From Lelliottia jeotgali (GTDB taxonomy: Bacteria; Pseudomonadota; Gammaproteobacteria; Enterobacterales; Enterobacteriaceae): 64,000 nucleotides of DNA. Location of the stretch: assembly GCA_002271215.1 (NCBI GenBank), contig CP018628.1, forward strand, positions 868,001-932,000, given 5' to 3'. Below are positions 54,308 to 63,650 of the stretch, piece by piece. Position numbers and translations under genes: made by a program. How positions within the stretch are numbered: position 1 is the stretch's first letter; each line of letters begins with the position of its first letter. The notes under the pieces were generated by a model, which saw only the letters and a list, made by a program, of their open reading frames with translations, did no database searches and was not told the origin of the DNA.

Positions 54308-55366
54308 ATGCGCAAAATAATCCATGTCGATATGGACTGCTTTTTTGCTGCCGTGGAGATGCGTGATAATCCGGCGCTGCGGGATGTCCCGATTGCCATC
54401 GGCGGCAGCCGCGTTCAGCGCGGGGTAATCAGCACCGCCAACTATCCGGCGCGCAAATTTGGCGTGCGTAGCGCCATGCCCACGGCGATGGCGCTTAAGC
54501 TTTGCCCTCATCTCATTCTGTTGCCGGGGCGTTTTGATGCCTATAAAGAAGCCTCGGTTCGCATTCGGGAAATTTTTTCCCGCTATACCTCGTTGATTGA
54601 ACCGCTTTCCCTCGACGAAGCTTATCTCGACGTCACGGACAGCCTGCATTGTCACGGCTCTGCTACCCTGATGGCGCAGGAAATCCGCCAGACCATTTTT
54701 AACGAGCTGAATCTGACGGCTTCCGCAGGAATTGCACCGGTGAAGTTCCTCGCCAAAATTGCCTCTGATTTGAATAAGCCCGACGGGCAGTACGTCATTA
54801 CACCTGATGACGTTCCGGCTTTTTTGAAAACGCTGCCGCTGGGTAAAATCCCCGGCGTTGGCAAAGTCTCTGCCGCTAAACTGGAGACGCTCGGCCTGCG
54901 AACCTGCGAAGACGTACAGAACAGCGATCTGGCGATGCTGCTCAAGCGCTTTGGCAAGTTTGGCAGGGTCCTGTGGGAGCGTAGCCAGGGGATTGATGAG
55001 CGCAGTATCAACAGCGAGCGCCTGCGTAAATCTGTGGGCGTTGAGCGCACTCTTGCAGAAGATATCCACGACTGGAGCGACTGCGAAACCATTATTGTCG
55101 AGCAGCTCTATCCCGAGCTGGAACGACGGCTGGCGAAGGTCAAACCCGATCTGCTGATTGCCCGCCAGGGCGTGAAACTCAAGTTCAACGATTTCCAGCA
55201 GACGACTCAGGAACACGTCTGGCCGCGCCTGAACAAAGACGATCTGATTGAAACGGCGAAAAAAGCCTGGCAGGAGCGTCGAGGGGGAAGGGGAGTGAGG
55301 CTGGTGGGGCTGCACGTTACGCTGTTGGACCCGCAGCTGGAACGGCAGCTGGTGCTGGGGCTATAA
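54308..55366 (+). CDS. dinB: DNA polymerase IV
   Basis: Y-family translesion polymerase induced by SOS. It has 352 residues. Catalytic D8 is in [12 protein letters not shown] (with steric gate F13) and D103-E104 in SLDEAYLDV. Helix-hairpin-helix residues ([18 protein letters not shown]) and the little-finger domain follow. The C-terminal clamp-binding peptide RQLVLGL matches the known QLVLGL. It stands alone here, without yafNOP behind it. Confidence 0.97.
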   Translation: MRKIIHVDMDCFFAAVEMRDNPALRDVPIAIGGSRVQRGVISTANYPARKFGVRSAMPTAMALKLCPHLILLPGRFDAYKEASVRIREIFSRYTSLIEPLSLDEAYLDVTDSLHCHGSATLMAQEIRQTIFNELNLTASAGIAPVKFLAKIASDLNKPDGQYVITPDDVPAFLKTLPLGKIPGVGKVSAAKLETLGLRTCEDVQNSDLAMLLKRFGKFGRVLWERSQGIDERSINSERLRKSVGVERTLAEDIHDWSDCETIIVEQLYPELERRLAKVKPDLLIARQGVKLKFNDFQQTTQEHVWPRLNKDDLIETAKKAWQERRGGRGVRLVGLHVTLLDPQLERQLVLGL

Positions 55367-55370
55367 AAAA

Positions 55371-55519
55371 GCCCGGTGGCCAGAAGGTAAATGCAAAACG
55401 GCAACCAGGTTGCCGTTTTTAGTGTTTGCACCCTCTCCCGTGGGAGAGGGCCGAGGTGAGGGCAACAGCCCGCACACTTCCCCTGTAGGCCCGGCAAACG
55501 CAGTGCCGCCGGGCACATA
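55371..55519. repeat. Split REP element with terminator and GC palindrome inside
   Basis: Just after dinB a half REP (GCCCGGTGGC, from 55371) and a full inverted REP (GTAGGCCCGGCAAACGC...GCCGGGCA, about 55486-55517) flank about 105 bp. Inside are a terminator-type hairpin, AAAACGGCAAC-CAG-GTTGCCGTTTT with T-run (55395-55420), and a perfect palindrome CCCTCTCCC-GT-GGGAGAGGG (55431-55450) followed by CCGAGGTGAGGG. The latter resembles a dispersed repeat seen in many Gammaproteobacteria. Confidence 0.7.
55395..55421 (+). terminator. Terminator after dinB
   Basis: An 11-bp stem AAAACGGCAAC/GTTGCCGTTTT with a 3-nt loop and five T, 28 bp past the dinB stop. Confidence 0.82.
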
Positions 55520-55526
55520 CAGCAAC

Positions 55527-56984
55527 TTACTTAGCCGGAATCGATTTCAGCAGTTCAGTCAGCAGCGTCCAGTAGTGGCCCACGCTTTCGATGTGCACCT
55601 GCTCGTCCGGAGAATGCGGGCCAGTAATGGTCGGCCCGATGGAAACCATGTCCATATCTGGGTACGGTTTCTTGAACAGACCGCACTCCAGACCTGCGTG
55701 AATCACCTGAATGTTCGGCGTGCTGTTGAACAGACGCTGATAGGTTTCACGCACCAGCGCCATCACTGGAGAGGTCGCATCTGGCTGCCAGCCTGGGTAG
55801 CTGCCTTTGGCAGAGGTTTTCGCGCCAGACAGTTTGCCCAGAGATTCCAGCATGCTCACCACGTACTCTTTACCGCTGTCGATAAGCGAGCGAATCAGGC
55901 AGATGATTTCTGCGCTGTCATCAGTCATGGTCACGACGCCGACGTTCAGGGAGGTTTCTACCACGCCTTTCGCCACGTCAGAGTTGCGGATCACGCCGTT
56001 TGGCGTGGCGTTCAGCAACTGCACAAAGCTGTCACGAGACTGCGCGGTCAGCGCGGCTTTATCAGTGGAGACGGATTCCAGAACCACGGTCAGATTTTTC
56101 TCTTTCGCCGACAGTTCGTTTTTCAGGATATCCAGGTAGACATTCGCCAGGTTTTTCAGCTCGTCGGCTTTATTCGCCGCAACAGCTACGGTCGCGAAGG
56201 CTTCACGCGGGATCGCGTTGCGCAGCGTACCGCCGTTGAAATCAACCAGGCGCAGATCCAGCTCAGCGGCGTGTCCCGCCAGGAAGCGTGCCAGCAGTTT
56301 GTTGGCGTTGCCCAGACCTAAGTGAATATCACCACCGGAGTGACCGCCTTTCAGACCTTTCAGCGTCAGCTTGAAGGTCTGGAAGCCAGCAGGAATTGCT
56401 TCACGGGTCAGCGGCAGGGTAGAGATGAAATCAATACCACCGGCGCAACCCATGTAGATCTCACCCTCTTCTTCAGAGTCGGTGTTGATTAGGATATCCG
56501 CCTGCAGCCAGTTAGCCTGCAGACCAAACGCACCGTCCATACCGGCTTCTTCGGTCATGGTCAGCAACACTTCCAGTGGACCATGCTCAACGCTGTCGTC
56601 AGCCAGCACAGCCAGCGCAGACGCCATACCAATACCGTTATCTGCACCCAGCGTGGTGCCGCGTGCTTTGATCCACTCGCCATCAATGTAGGGCTGAATA
56701 GGATCTTTGGTGAAGTCGTGTTCGGTGTCGTTATTTTTCTGCGGCACCATGTCCAGATGCGCCTGAAGCACAACCGGTTTGCGGTTTTCCATACCGGCGG
56801 TGGCCGCTTTACGAATCAGAATATTGCCTACCTGGTCACGCTCCGCGTGCAGGCCTTTTTCCTTCGCCCAGCCCATAATATGTTCGGCAAGCTGTTCTTC
56901 GTGATAGGAAGGGTGAGGAATGGAACAGATTTTGGCAAAAATATCCCACAGTGGCTGTGGCGATAATTGAGACAGTTCAGACAC
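55527..56984 (-). CDS. pepD: Cytosol dipeptidase PepD (peptidase D)
   Basis: Broad-range Xaa-His and other dipeptide hydrolase of the M20 family. It has 485 residues from the GTG at 56984, which follows AAGGAGAC and gives the E. coli N-terminus SELSQLSPQPLW; 55 upstream codons of open frame are not family-like. Metal ligands are in QAHLDMVPQ, GADNGIG, TEEAGMDGAFG and INTDSEEEGE. It could act on peptides imported by the upstream ABC system, but it is conserved without it. Confidence 0.95.
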   Translation of the reverse strand: MSELSQLSPQPLWDIFAKICSIPHPSYHEEQLAEHIMGWAKEKGLHAERDQVGNILIRKAATAGMENRKPVVLQAHLDMVPQKNNDTEHDFTKDPIQPYIDGEWIKARGTTLGADNGIGMASALAVLADDSVEHGPLEVLLTMTEEAGMDGAFGLQANWLQADILINTDSEEEGEIYMGCAGGIDFISTLPLTREAIPAGFQTFKLTLKGLKGGHSGGDIHLGLGNANKLLARFLAGHAAELDLRLVDFNGGTLRNAIPREAFATVAVAANKADELKNLANVYLDILKNELSAKEKNLTVVLESVSTDKAALTAQSRDSFVQLLNATPNGVIRNSDVAKGVVETSLNVGVVTMTDDSAEIICLIRSLIDSGKEYVVSMLESLGKLSGAKTSAKGSYPGWQPDATSPVMALVRETYQRLFNSTPNIQVIHAGLECGLFKKPYPDMDMVSIGPTITGPHSPDEQVHIESVGHYWTLLTELLKSIPAK

Positions 56985-57244
56985 GATAAGTCTCCTTGTC
57001 GTGGCGCTGCAAACAAGCTTGCAGGTCACAGGGTTAGCAGAGTGATAGTCAGCACAAGTCGGGCTTGCGAGATGAGGTTGAGAATACCACTTTCTCCGTC
57101 TGCTGCTAGCATAAAGCAAGTAAAAACTCCGCCCCGCGCCGCTAAACACTGGTTTTTAGTGCGTCAGATCTCTATAATCTCGCGCAACCTATTTCCCCCT
57201 CGAACACTTTTTAAGCCGTATATAAACAGGCTGGGACACTTCAC

Positions 57245-57703
57245 ATGAGCGAAAAATACGTCGTCACCTGGGACATGTTGCAGATTCATGCACGTAAACT
57301 GGCTGCACGCCTGATGCCTTCTGAACAGTGGAAAGGCATTATTGCCGTGAGCCGTGGCGGTCTGGTTCCGGGCGCACTGCTGGCGCGTGAACTGGGTATT
57401 CGCCATGTCGATACCGTCTGCATCTCCAGCTATGACCACGATAACCAGCGTGAGCTGACCGTGCTGAAACGCGCTGAAGGCGACGGCGAAGGCTTTATCG
57501 TGATTGACGATCTGGTCGATACCGGCGGCACTGCTGTTGCGATCCGCGAAATGTACCCAAAAGCGCATTTCGTGACTATCTTCGCTAAACCGGCTGGCCG
57601 TCCACTGGTGAACGACTACGTGATCGACATCCCGCAGGATACCTGGATTGAACAGCCGTGGGATATGGGCGTGGCATTTATCCCGCCAATCTCCAGCCGA
57701 TAA
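57245..57703 (+). CDS. gpt: Xanthine-guanine phosphoribosyltransferase
   Basis: Purine salvage: makes XMP, GMP and IMP from bases and PRPP at the membrane surface. It has 152 residues. The PRPP motif is [14 protein letters not shown] (about 83-96), and the flexible-loop region is [11 protein letters not shown]. It is divergent from pepD. Confidence 0.97.
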   Translation: MSEKYVVTWDMLQIHARKLAARLMPSEQWKGIIAVSRGGLVPGALLARELGIRHVDTVCISSYDHDNQRELTVLKRAEGDGEGFIVIDDLVDTGGTAVAIREMYPKAHFVTIFAKPAGRPLVNDYVIDIPQDTWIEQPWDMGVAFIPPISSR

Positions 57704-57724
57704 TTACAGTCCGAAATTATTTTT

Positions 57725-57754
57725 AACGCCCGGTGATGCCGGGCGTTGTTTTTT
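57725..57754 (+). terminator. Terminator after gpt
   Basis: AACGCCCGG-TGAT-GCCGGGCGTT with a T-run of eight, 22 bp past the gpt stop. Confidence 0.9.
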
Positions 57755-57812
57755 TTAGCCTCCAGCGCGTTACAATGGGTTTAATGTGACGTAATCATGG
57801 AGGCAGCGCGCA

Positions 57813-59057
57813 ATGACCCAGGCGAATCTTAGCGAAACCCTGTTCAAACCTCGTTTCAAACACCCGGAAACGTCGACCCTTGTTCGTCGCTTCAACCCTG
57901 GCACTCAGCCTTCTGTGCAGTCCGCCCTGGACGGCAAAAACGTACCGCATTGGTATCGCATGATTAACCGTCTGATGTGGATTTGGCGCGGCATTGACGC
58001 CCGCGAAATCCTCGACGTGCAGGCGCGTATCGTCATGAGTGAGGCCGATCGTACCGACAGCGATCTGTACGACACGGTGGTCGGTTATCGCGGCGGCAAC
58101 TGGATTTACGAGTGGGCCTCCCAGGCGATGCTCTGGCAGCAAAAAGCCTCTCAGGAGCAAGATCAAACCCTCAGCGGGAAGCACTGGCTTCATGCAGCTA
58201 ATCTATACAGCATCGCTGCTTACCCGCATTTGAAAGGCGACGACCTGGCAGAACAGGCGCAGGCGCTGGCGAACCGCGCTTACGAAGAAGCCGCTCAGCG
58301 TTTGCCGTGCAATGTGCGCGAAATTGAGTTCACCATTCCCGGCGGGGCGCCGGTCACGGGATTTCTGCACATGCCGCCAGGCGAAGGCCCGTTCCCGACG
58401 GTGATGATGTGCGGCGGCCTGGATTCCCTGCAAATTGATTATTTCAGCCTGTTTGAGCGCTACTTCGCACCAAAAGGGGTCGCGATGCTGACGCTGGATA
58501 TGCCGTCTATTGGTTTTTCCTCAAAGTGGAAACTGACGCAGGATTCCAGCTTATTGCACCAGCATGCGTTAAAAGCGCTGGAGAATATTCCCTGGGTTGA
58601 TCACACCAAAGTCGCTGCCTTTGGCTTCCGCTTTGGCGCGAATGTCGCGGTACGCCTGGCTTATCTTGAATCGTCGCGCCTGAAAGCGGTGGCGTGTCTC
58701 GGGCCGGTTGTCCACGCGTTATTAAGTGACCCAACCCGACAAGCAAGCGTGCCAGAGATGTATCTCGACGTCCTGGCGAGCCGTCTTGGCATGCATGATG
58801 CATCAGACGAAGCGCTGCGTGTGGAGTTGAATCGCTATTCGTTAAAAACCCAGGGCCTGCTAGGACGTCGTTGTCCGACACCGATGCTTTCCGGATTCTG
58901 GAAAAACGATCCGTTCAGCCCGGAAGAAGAGTCACGTTTAATCACATCGTCATCTGTGGATGGCAAACTGCTTGAGATACCCTTTAGCCCGGTGTATCAG
59001 AATTTTGACAAAGCACTCAACGAGATTACGCGCTGGATCACCCAGAGATTGTGTTAA
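57813..59057 (+). CDS. frsA: FrsA, alpha/beta-hydrolase-fold fermentation-respiration protein
   Basis: A 414-residue cytosolic protein with an alpha/beta-hydrolase fold in its C-terminal two thirds (about 180-414). E. coli FrsA interacts with unphosphorylated EIIA-Glc and shifts the balance between fermentation and respiration; its enzymatic role is debated. At the nucleophile elbow the sequence is GFRFG, with Arg where a serine hydrolase would have Ser, as I recall for other FrsA proteins, so classical hydrolase activity is unlikely. Confidence 0.94.
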   Translation: MTQANLSETLFKPRFKHPETSTLVRRFNPGTQPSVQSALDGKNVPHWYRMINRLMWIWRGIDAREILDVQARIVMSEADRTDSDLYDTVVGYRGGNWIYEWASQAMLWQQKASQEQDQTLSGKHWLHAANLYSIAAYPHLKGDDLAEQAQALANRAYEEAAQRLPCNVREIEFTIPGGAPVTGFLHMPPGEGPFPTVMMCGGLDSLQIDYFSLFERYFAPKGVAMLTLDMPSIGFSSKWKLTQDSSLLHQHALKALENIPWVDHTKVAAFGFRFGANVAVRLAYLESSRLKAVACLGPVVHALLSDPTRQASVPEMYLDVLASRLGMHDASDEALRVELNRYSLKTQGLLGRRCPTPMLSGFWKNDPFSPEEESRLITSSSVDGKLLEIPFSPVYQNFDKALNEITRWITQRLC

Positions 59058-59114
59058 GAGATTGCTAAATTTTGATGGTTTGGTAAAACAGTGGCTTCAC
59101 AAAAGGAGATCGCA

Positions 59115-59516
59115 ATGACGTTACCGAGTGGACACCCGAAAAGTAGACTGATTAAGAAGTTCATGGCTCTTGGCCCGTATATTCGAGAAGAGCAGTGTGA
59201 AGAGAATCGCTTTTTTTTCGACTGCCTGGCTGTTTGCGTCAACGTGAAGCCTGCACCCGAAAAACGGGAGTTCTGGGGCTGGTGGATGGAAATGGACGCT
59301 GAAGAGAAGCGTTTTACCTATAGCTATCACTTTGGCCTGTTTAACAAAGACGGGCACTGGGAAGCGACGACTATCAAAGATCAGGAAGTTATCGATCGCC
59401 TCGAGCTCACGCTGCGCGGTTTTCACGACAGGGCGCGTGAACTGCTGGCGACCTTGAATTTAAAGCTTGAGCCTGCCGATGATTTCACCAACCAGCAGGT
59501 TAAGCTCTCCGCATAA
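59115..59516 (+). CDS. crl: Sigma-S activator Crl
   Basis: Small factor that binds sigma-S and promotes its assembly with core RNA polymerase, boosting curli and stationary-phase genes. It has 133 residues from the ATG at 59115 after AAAGGAG; an in-frame Met at 59091 is upstream of that site. The conserved core [17 protein letters not shown] and EFWGWWMEM is intact. Confidence 0.96.
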   Translation: MTLPSGHPKSRLIKKFMALGPYIREEQCEENRFFFDCLAVCVNVKPAPEKREFWGWWMEMDAEEKRFTYSYHFGLFNKDGHWEATTIKDQEVIDRLELTLRGFHDRARELLATLNLKLEPADDFTNQQVKLSA

Positions 59517-59543
59517 CGCTTTTCCCGCCAAAGCAGCAGACAA

Positions 59544-59579
59544 TAAAAAACCCGGTCACTTTCGTGCCGGGTTTTTTTA
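59544..59579. terminator. Bidirectional terminator between crl and phoE
   Basis: AAAAAACCCGG...CCGGGTTTTTTT with an inner CAC-TTTC-GTG stem; A-run and T-run on opposite sides serve both convergent genes. Confidence 0.9.
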
Positions 59580-59590
59580 ATGCATCGCTA

Positions 59591-60649
59591 TTAGAACTGG
59601 TAGGTCATACCCACGGCAACGATATCGTCGCTGCTCACACCCAGTTTATTGTCGTCATCAATCTGGTTGATTTTATAATCAACAAACGCAGACATGTTTT
59701 TGTTGAAATAGTAGGTTGCGCCCACGTCAATATATTTCACCAGGTCTTCATCGCCGATCCCTTCAATATCCTTGCCTTTAGACTGGACATAACCCAGGGA
59801 TGGACGTAAACCGAAATCGAACTGATATTGCGCGACCACTTCGAAGTTCTGTGCTTTATTCGCAAAGCCACCCGAAATTGGTGTCATATTGCGCGTTTCA
59901 GAATACATCGCCGCCAGGTATACATCATTAGCGTCGTATTTCAGGCCGGTTGCCCAGGCTTCAGCTTTATCACCTTCACCGCGAGCCAGCAGGTTCTGCG
60001 CGTTGGTACGATCAGAGTTGGTGTATGCGCCACTGACGGCGAAATCGCTGCCACCGAAATCATAGGTCAAAGATGTACCAAAGCCGTCACCGTTCTGTTT
60101 CTTGGCATCACGACCTTCGTTTTTACCCTGATACTGCAACGTCATGTCCAGGCCATCAACCGCGCCGAAGAAGTCAGTGTTGCGGTAAGTGGCGAGGCCG
60201 CTTGAGCGTTTGGTCATGAAGTTATCGGTCTGAGCGGAAGAGTCGCCGCCAAATTCCGGGAACATATCGGTCCACGCTTCCACGTCATACAGCGCACCGA
60301 GGTTACGGCCGTAGTCGAAGGAGCCAATATTTTTTAGTTTCAAGCCGGCAAAGGCCAGACGGGTTTTCTGCGTGGAATCGCTCTCAGCTTTGTTACCGGA
60401 GAATTCAGCTTCCCAGCGACCAAAGCCGGTCAACTGATCGTTAATTTGCGTTTCGCCTTTGAAGCCGAAACGAACATAAGTCTGGTCGCCATCTTTGGTA
60501 TCGTCATCACTCAGGTAGTGCATTGCTTTTACTTTGCCGTACACGTCGAGTTTATTTCCGTCTTTATTATAAACTTCTGCTGCATGTACAGATGCGGAGG
60601 CCACAACGCTCATTACCACTAATGCCAGAGTGCTCTTTTTCATTTTCAA
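59591..60649 (-). CDS. phoE: Phosphoporin PhoE
   Basis: Trimeric outer-membrane porin with anion preference, made in phosphate starvation. It has 352 residues; the signal peptide is about 23 residues (ending SASVHA), the mature start [17 protein letters not shown], and the C-terminal Phe is present. Loop 3 carries the eyelet residues around [17 protein letters not shown]. PhoE rather than OmpC/F is inferred from its place between crl and proB and from the pho boxes upstream. BamA and Skp in this window are its assembly factors. Confidence 0.95.
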   Translation of the reverse strand: MKMKKSTLALVVMSVVASASVHAAEVYNKDGNKLDVYGKVKAMHYLSDDDTKDGDQTYVRFGFKGETQINDQLTGFGRWEAEFSGNKAESDSTQKTRLAFAGLKLKNIGSFDYGRNLGALYDVEAWTDMFPEFGGDSSAQTDNFMTKRSSGLATYRNTDFFGAVDGLDMTLQYQGKNEGRDAKKQNGDGFGTSLTYDFGGSDFAVSGAYTNSDRTNAQNLLARGEGDKAEAWATGLKYDANDVYLAAMYSETRNMTPISGGFANKAQNFEVVAQYQFDFGLRPSLGYVQSKGKDIEGIGDEDLVKYIDVGATYYFNKNMSAFVDYKINQIDDDNKLGVSSDDIVAVGMTYQF

Positions 60650-60742
60650 TCCTGATGTTTTATAAAACGCGCTAATATTCGCTGAGCAATAAGACTCGAC
60701 TTATTACCCCGTGAAAAACAGGAAGGGTTTTATCGTCTGCGG

Positions 60743-60760
60743 GTGAACGTTTTATGACAA
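60743..60760 (-). promoter_or_regulatory. Pho box of phoE
   Basis: Read on the minus strand: TTGTCATAAAACGTTCAC, matching about 15 of 18 positions of the PhoB consensus CTGTCATAAAACTGTCAC, about 95 bp ahead of the phoE ATG. It is followed by a possible -10, GATAAA. Confidence 0.7.
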
Positions 60761-60797
60761 AGTAAGAATATGTCTAAAAAAGTATGTTTTATTTTTT

Positions 60798-60816
60798 CAG
60801 TCATAAATCTGTAAAA
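60798..60816 (+). promoter_or_regulatory. Second, opposite-facing pho box between phoE and proB
   Basis: CAGTCATAAATCTGTAAAA on the plus strand matches the first PhoB half-site and linker well and the second half-site partly. It faces proB and lies 38 bp upstream of the phoE-directed box. It could be an upstream enhancer for phoE or give proBA a phosphate input. Confidence 0.5.
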
Positions 60817-60949
60817 ATCTGCCGCTACGCTTCCTGATCCCGCGCAACAAAGTGGCGTGCTTTATGCGCCAGCAGTTGGCAACGGCGCTGAGTCCTGTTA
60901 AAACGTCTGATTGACATCATTTTCCCTTATTGTTGAATGGCAGAGAATC

Positions 60950-62053
60950 ATGAGTGACAGCCAGACGCTGGTGGTAAAACTCGGTACCAGTGTTTTAACA
61001 GGCGGATCGCGCCGCCTTAATCGCGCCCACATTGTTGAACTTGTCCGCCAGTGCGCACAACTTCATGCCGCAGGTCACCGTATTGTGATTGTCACGTCTG
61101 GCGCCATTGCTGCCGGGCGCGAACATCTGGGCTATCCCGAACTCCCCGCGACCATCGCTTCTAAACAGCTGCTGGCGGCGGTAGGGCAAAGTCGACTGAT
61201 TCAACTGTGGGAACAGCTGTTCTCTATCTACGGTATACACGTGGGCCAGATGCTGCTGACCCGCGCGGACATGGAAGACAGGGAACGCTTCCTGAATGCG
61301 CGCGACACTCTGCGTGCGCTGCTGGATAACAACATCGTTCCGGTCATTAACGAGAACGATGCGGTGGCGACGGCTGAAATCAAAGTTGGCGACAACGATA
61401 ATCTCTCCGCGCTGGCCGCGATTCTGGCCGGTGCGGATAAACTGCTGCTGCTCACCGATCAGCAAGGGCTGTTTACCGCCGACCCGCGCAATAACCCGCA
61501 GGCGCAGCTGATTAAAGATGTCTACGGCATTGACGACGACCTGCGCGCGATTGCTGGAGACAGCGTTTCCGGGCTGGGAACCGGTGGGATGGGCACCAAA
61601 CTGCAGGCTGCTGATGTGGCGTGTCGTGCGGGTATCGATACCATTATTGCTGCTGGTAGCCGTCCCGGTGTGATTGGTGATGTCATGGAAGGCATTTCCG
61701 TCGGCACGCGTTTCCATGCTGAAGCCTCTCCGCTAGAAAACCGTAAACGCTGGATTTTCGGCGCTCCGCCAGCGGGTGAAATCACCGTTGATGAAGGTGC
61801 GACGTCGGCGATTCTGGAAAGAGGAAGTTCATTACTTCCGAAAGGAATTAAAAGCGTGACAGGTAACTTCTCCCGTGGTGAAGTGATTCGTATCTGTAAT
61901 CTTGAAGGTCGCGATATTGCCCACGGCGTCAGCCGCTACAACAGCGACGCGCTTAGACGCATTGCCGGGCATCACTCACAGCAAATCGACGCTATTCTGG
62001 GCTATGAATATGGCCCGGTTGCTGTGCATCGTGACGATATGATCATTCGCTAA
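60950..62053 (+). CDS. proB: Glutamate 5-kinase
   Basis: First step of proline synthesis: glutamate plus ATP to gamma-glutamyl phosphate, feedback-inhibited by proline. It has 367 residues from the ATG at 60950, matching E. coli. The amino-acid-kinase domain (about 1-255) shows [23 protein letters not shown] and [11 protein letters not shown]; the PUA domain (about 275-355) follows. It is 10 bp ahead of proA. Confidence 0.97.
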   Translation: MSDSQTLVVKLGTSVLTGGSRRLNRAHIVELVRQCAQLHAAGHRIVIVTSGAIAAGREHLGYPELPATIASKQLLAAVGQSRLIQLWEQLFSIYGIHVGQMLLTRADMEDRERFLNARDTLRALLDNNIVPVINENDAVATAEIKVGDNDNLSALAAILAGADKLLLLTDQQGLFTADPRNNPQAQLIKDVYGIDDDLRAIAGDSVSGLGTGGMGTKLQAADVACRAGIDTIIAAGSRPGVIGDVMEGISVGTRFHAEASPLENRKRWIFGAPPAGEITVDEGATSAILERGSSLLPKGIKSVTGNFSRGEVIRICNLEGRDIAHGVSRYNSDALRRIAGHHSQQIDAILGYEYGPVAVHRDDMIIR

Positions 62054-62063
62054 GGAGCCAATC

Positions 62064-63317
62064 ATGCTGGAACAAATGGGTGCTGCTGCCAAAGCCGCCT
62101 CTTACAAACTGGCGCTCCTTTCCAGTCGTGAAAAAAACCGCGTTCTGGAAAAAATCGCTGACTATCTGGAAGCGCAATCACAGCAAATCTTGCTCGCTAA
62201 CGAACAGGATTTAGCTGACGCGCGTCAAAATGGTTTGAGCGAGGCGATGCTCGATCGCCTGGCGCTGAACCCTGCGCGCCTGAAAAGCATCGCCGACGAT
62301 GTGCGTCAGGTCTGTAATCTTGCCGATCCGGTCGGACAGGTGATTGACGGCGGCCTGCTCGACAGCGGCCTGCGTATCGAACGTCGCCGGGTCCCTCTTG
62401 GTGTTATCGGCGTGATTTATGAAGCGCGCCCGAACGTGACTGTTGACGTTGCCTCTCTGTGCCTGAAAACCGGTAACGCAGCCATATTGCGCGGTGGTAA
62501 AGAGACGTGGCGTACCAACGCGGCGACGGTGAAAGTCATTCAGCAGGCGCTGGAAGAGTGCGGCCTGCCAGCGGGTGCGGTTCAGGCTATCGAAAGCCCG
62601 GATCGTGCGCTGGTCAACGAAATGCTGCGTATGGATAAATACATCGACATGCTGATCCCACGCGGTGGCGCGGGTCTGCACAAGCTGTGTCGCGAGCAAT
62701 CGACCATTCCGGTGATCACCGGCGGGATTGGCGTGTGTCATATCGTCGTGGATGACAGCGCTGAAATCGCGCCTGCGCTGAAGATTATCGTCAATGCCAA
62801 AACTCAGCGTCCAAGCACCTGTAACACCGTTGAAACGCTGCTGGTACATCAGGGCATTGCCGAGACGTTCTTACCTGCTCTGAGCAAACAGATGGCCGAG
62901 AGCGGCGTGACGCTGCATGCGGATGACAAGGCTTTGGCACTGCTGAAAGATGGCCCTGCGAAAGTGGAAGCGGTAAAAGCGCAGCAGTATGACGATGAGT
63001 ATCTGTCGCTGGATCTGAATGTGAAAGTGGTCGCTGATCTGGACGCTGCGATTGCCCACATTCGCGCCCACGGCACGCAGCACTCCGATGCGATCCTGAC
63101 CCGCACTCTGCGCAACGCCGATCGCTTCATCAATGAAGTGGATTCTTCCGCAGTGTATGTGAACGCTTCAACGCGCTTCACCGACGGCGGCCAGTTCGGA
63201 CTGGGTGCAGAAGTCGCTGTCAGCACGCAAAAGTTACACGCCCGTGGCCCGATGGGGCTGGAAGCGCTGACCACCTACAAGTGGATCGGCTTCGGCGATG
63301 ATACGATTCGTGCGTAA
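62064..63317 (+). CDS. proA: Gamma-glutamyl phosphate reductase
   Basis: Second step of proline synthesis: NADPH-dependent reduction of gamma-glutamyl phosphate to glutamate-5-semialdehyde. It has 417 residues with an aldehyde-dehydrogenase fold; the catalytic Cys is in [12 protein letters not shown] and the conserved [18 protein letters not shown] region is present. It is co-transcribed with proB. Confidence 0.97.
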   Translation: MLEQMGAAAKAASYKLALLSSREKNRVLEKIADYLEAQSQQILLANEQDLADARQNGLSEAMLDRLALNPARLKSIADDVRQVCNLADPVGQVIDGGLLDSGLRIERRRVPLGVIGVIYEARPNVTVDVASLCLKTGNAAILRGGKETWRTNAATVKVIQQALEECGLPAGAVQAIESPDRALVNEMLRMDKYIDMLIPRGGAGLHKLCREQSTIPVITGGIGVCHIVVDDSAEIAPALKIIVNAKTQRPSTCNTVETLLVHQGIAETFLPALSKQMAESGVTLHADDKALALLKDGPAKVEAVKAQQYDDEYLSLDLNVKVVADLDAAIAHIRAHGTQHSDAILTRTLRNADRFINEVDSSAVYVNASTRFTDGGQFGLGAEVAVSTQKLHARGPMGLEALTTYKWIGFGDDTIRA

Positions 63318-63325
63318 ATAAACGA

Positions 63326-63376
63326 GGGTGATGCAAAAATAGGCATTTGATTCGCAAGGCCATTGACGCATCACCC
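63326..63376 (+). other. Long-loop inverted repeat after proA
   Basis: GGGTGATGC (63326-63334) and GCATCACCC (63368-63376) are a perfect 9-bp inverted repeat with a 33-nt loop, followed by TGTTAGTTTT. It may be a weak proBA terminator. Confidence 0.5.
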
Positions 63377-63428
63377 TGTTAGTTTTAACATTTTGCCCCG
63401 TGGTTACGCTCGTAACCGGCCTTTCAGG

Positions 63429-63504
63429 GCCGATATAGCTCAGTTGGTAGAGCAGCGCATTCGTAATGCGAAGGTCGGAGGTTCGACTCCTCTTATCGGC
63501 ACCA
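63429..63504 (+). tRNA. thrW: tRNA-Thr(CGT)
   Basis: 76 nt with CCA; the anticodon CGT is in loop TTCGTAA. In E. coli this gene is the attachment site of the CP4-6 prophage, so it marks a possible insertion point. The first gene after it is an acetyltransferase, with no integrase visible before the window ends. Confidence 0.97.
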
Positions 63505-63650
63505 TTTCAAATTCTTCCCAAAACCAACTCAACTCCCACAAACACCCGCTTCATCCAGCCCCTACCTCCCATTTCCAGAACGAAAATCTCTTTAACCCCA
63601 CTGGATAATGCAATAATTCCTTCGAGGATAAAGCTAACAAGGAAACCACC

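Noticed and set aside
54203..55315. 370-codon open frame antisense to dinB
   Set aside because: It lies almost wholly opposite dinB, whose product is intact with all catalytic residues; long antisense frames are a by-product of high-GC codon bias, and the translation has no recognisable motifs or ribosome site.
55431..55462. ERIC element after dinB
   Set aside because: The sequence lacks the ERIC core and is too short; it fits a GC palindrome repeat next to REP better.
55410..56321. 303-codon open frame antisense to pepD
   Set aside because: It begins in the repeat region after dinB and runs opposite conserved pepD codons; no supporting start signal.
56985..57149. N-terminal extension of pepD
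   Set aside because: The frame is open upstream of the GTG at 56984, but the extension is Ser/Arg-rich and unlike the family, and the GTG has a well-spaced ribosome site.
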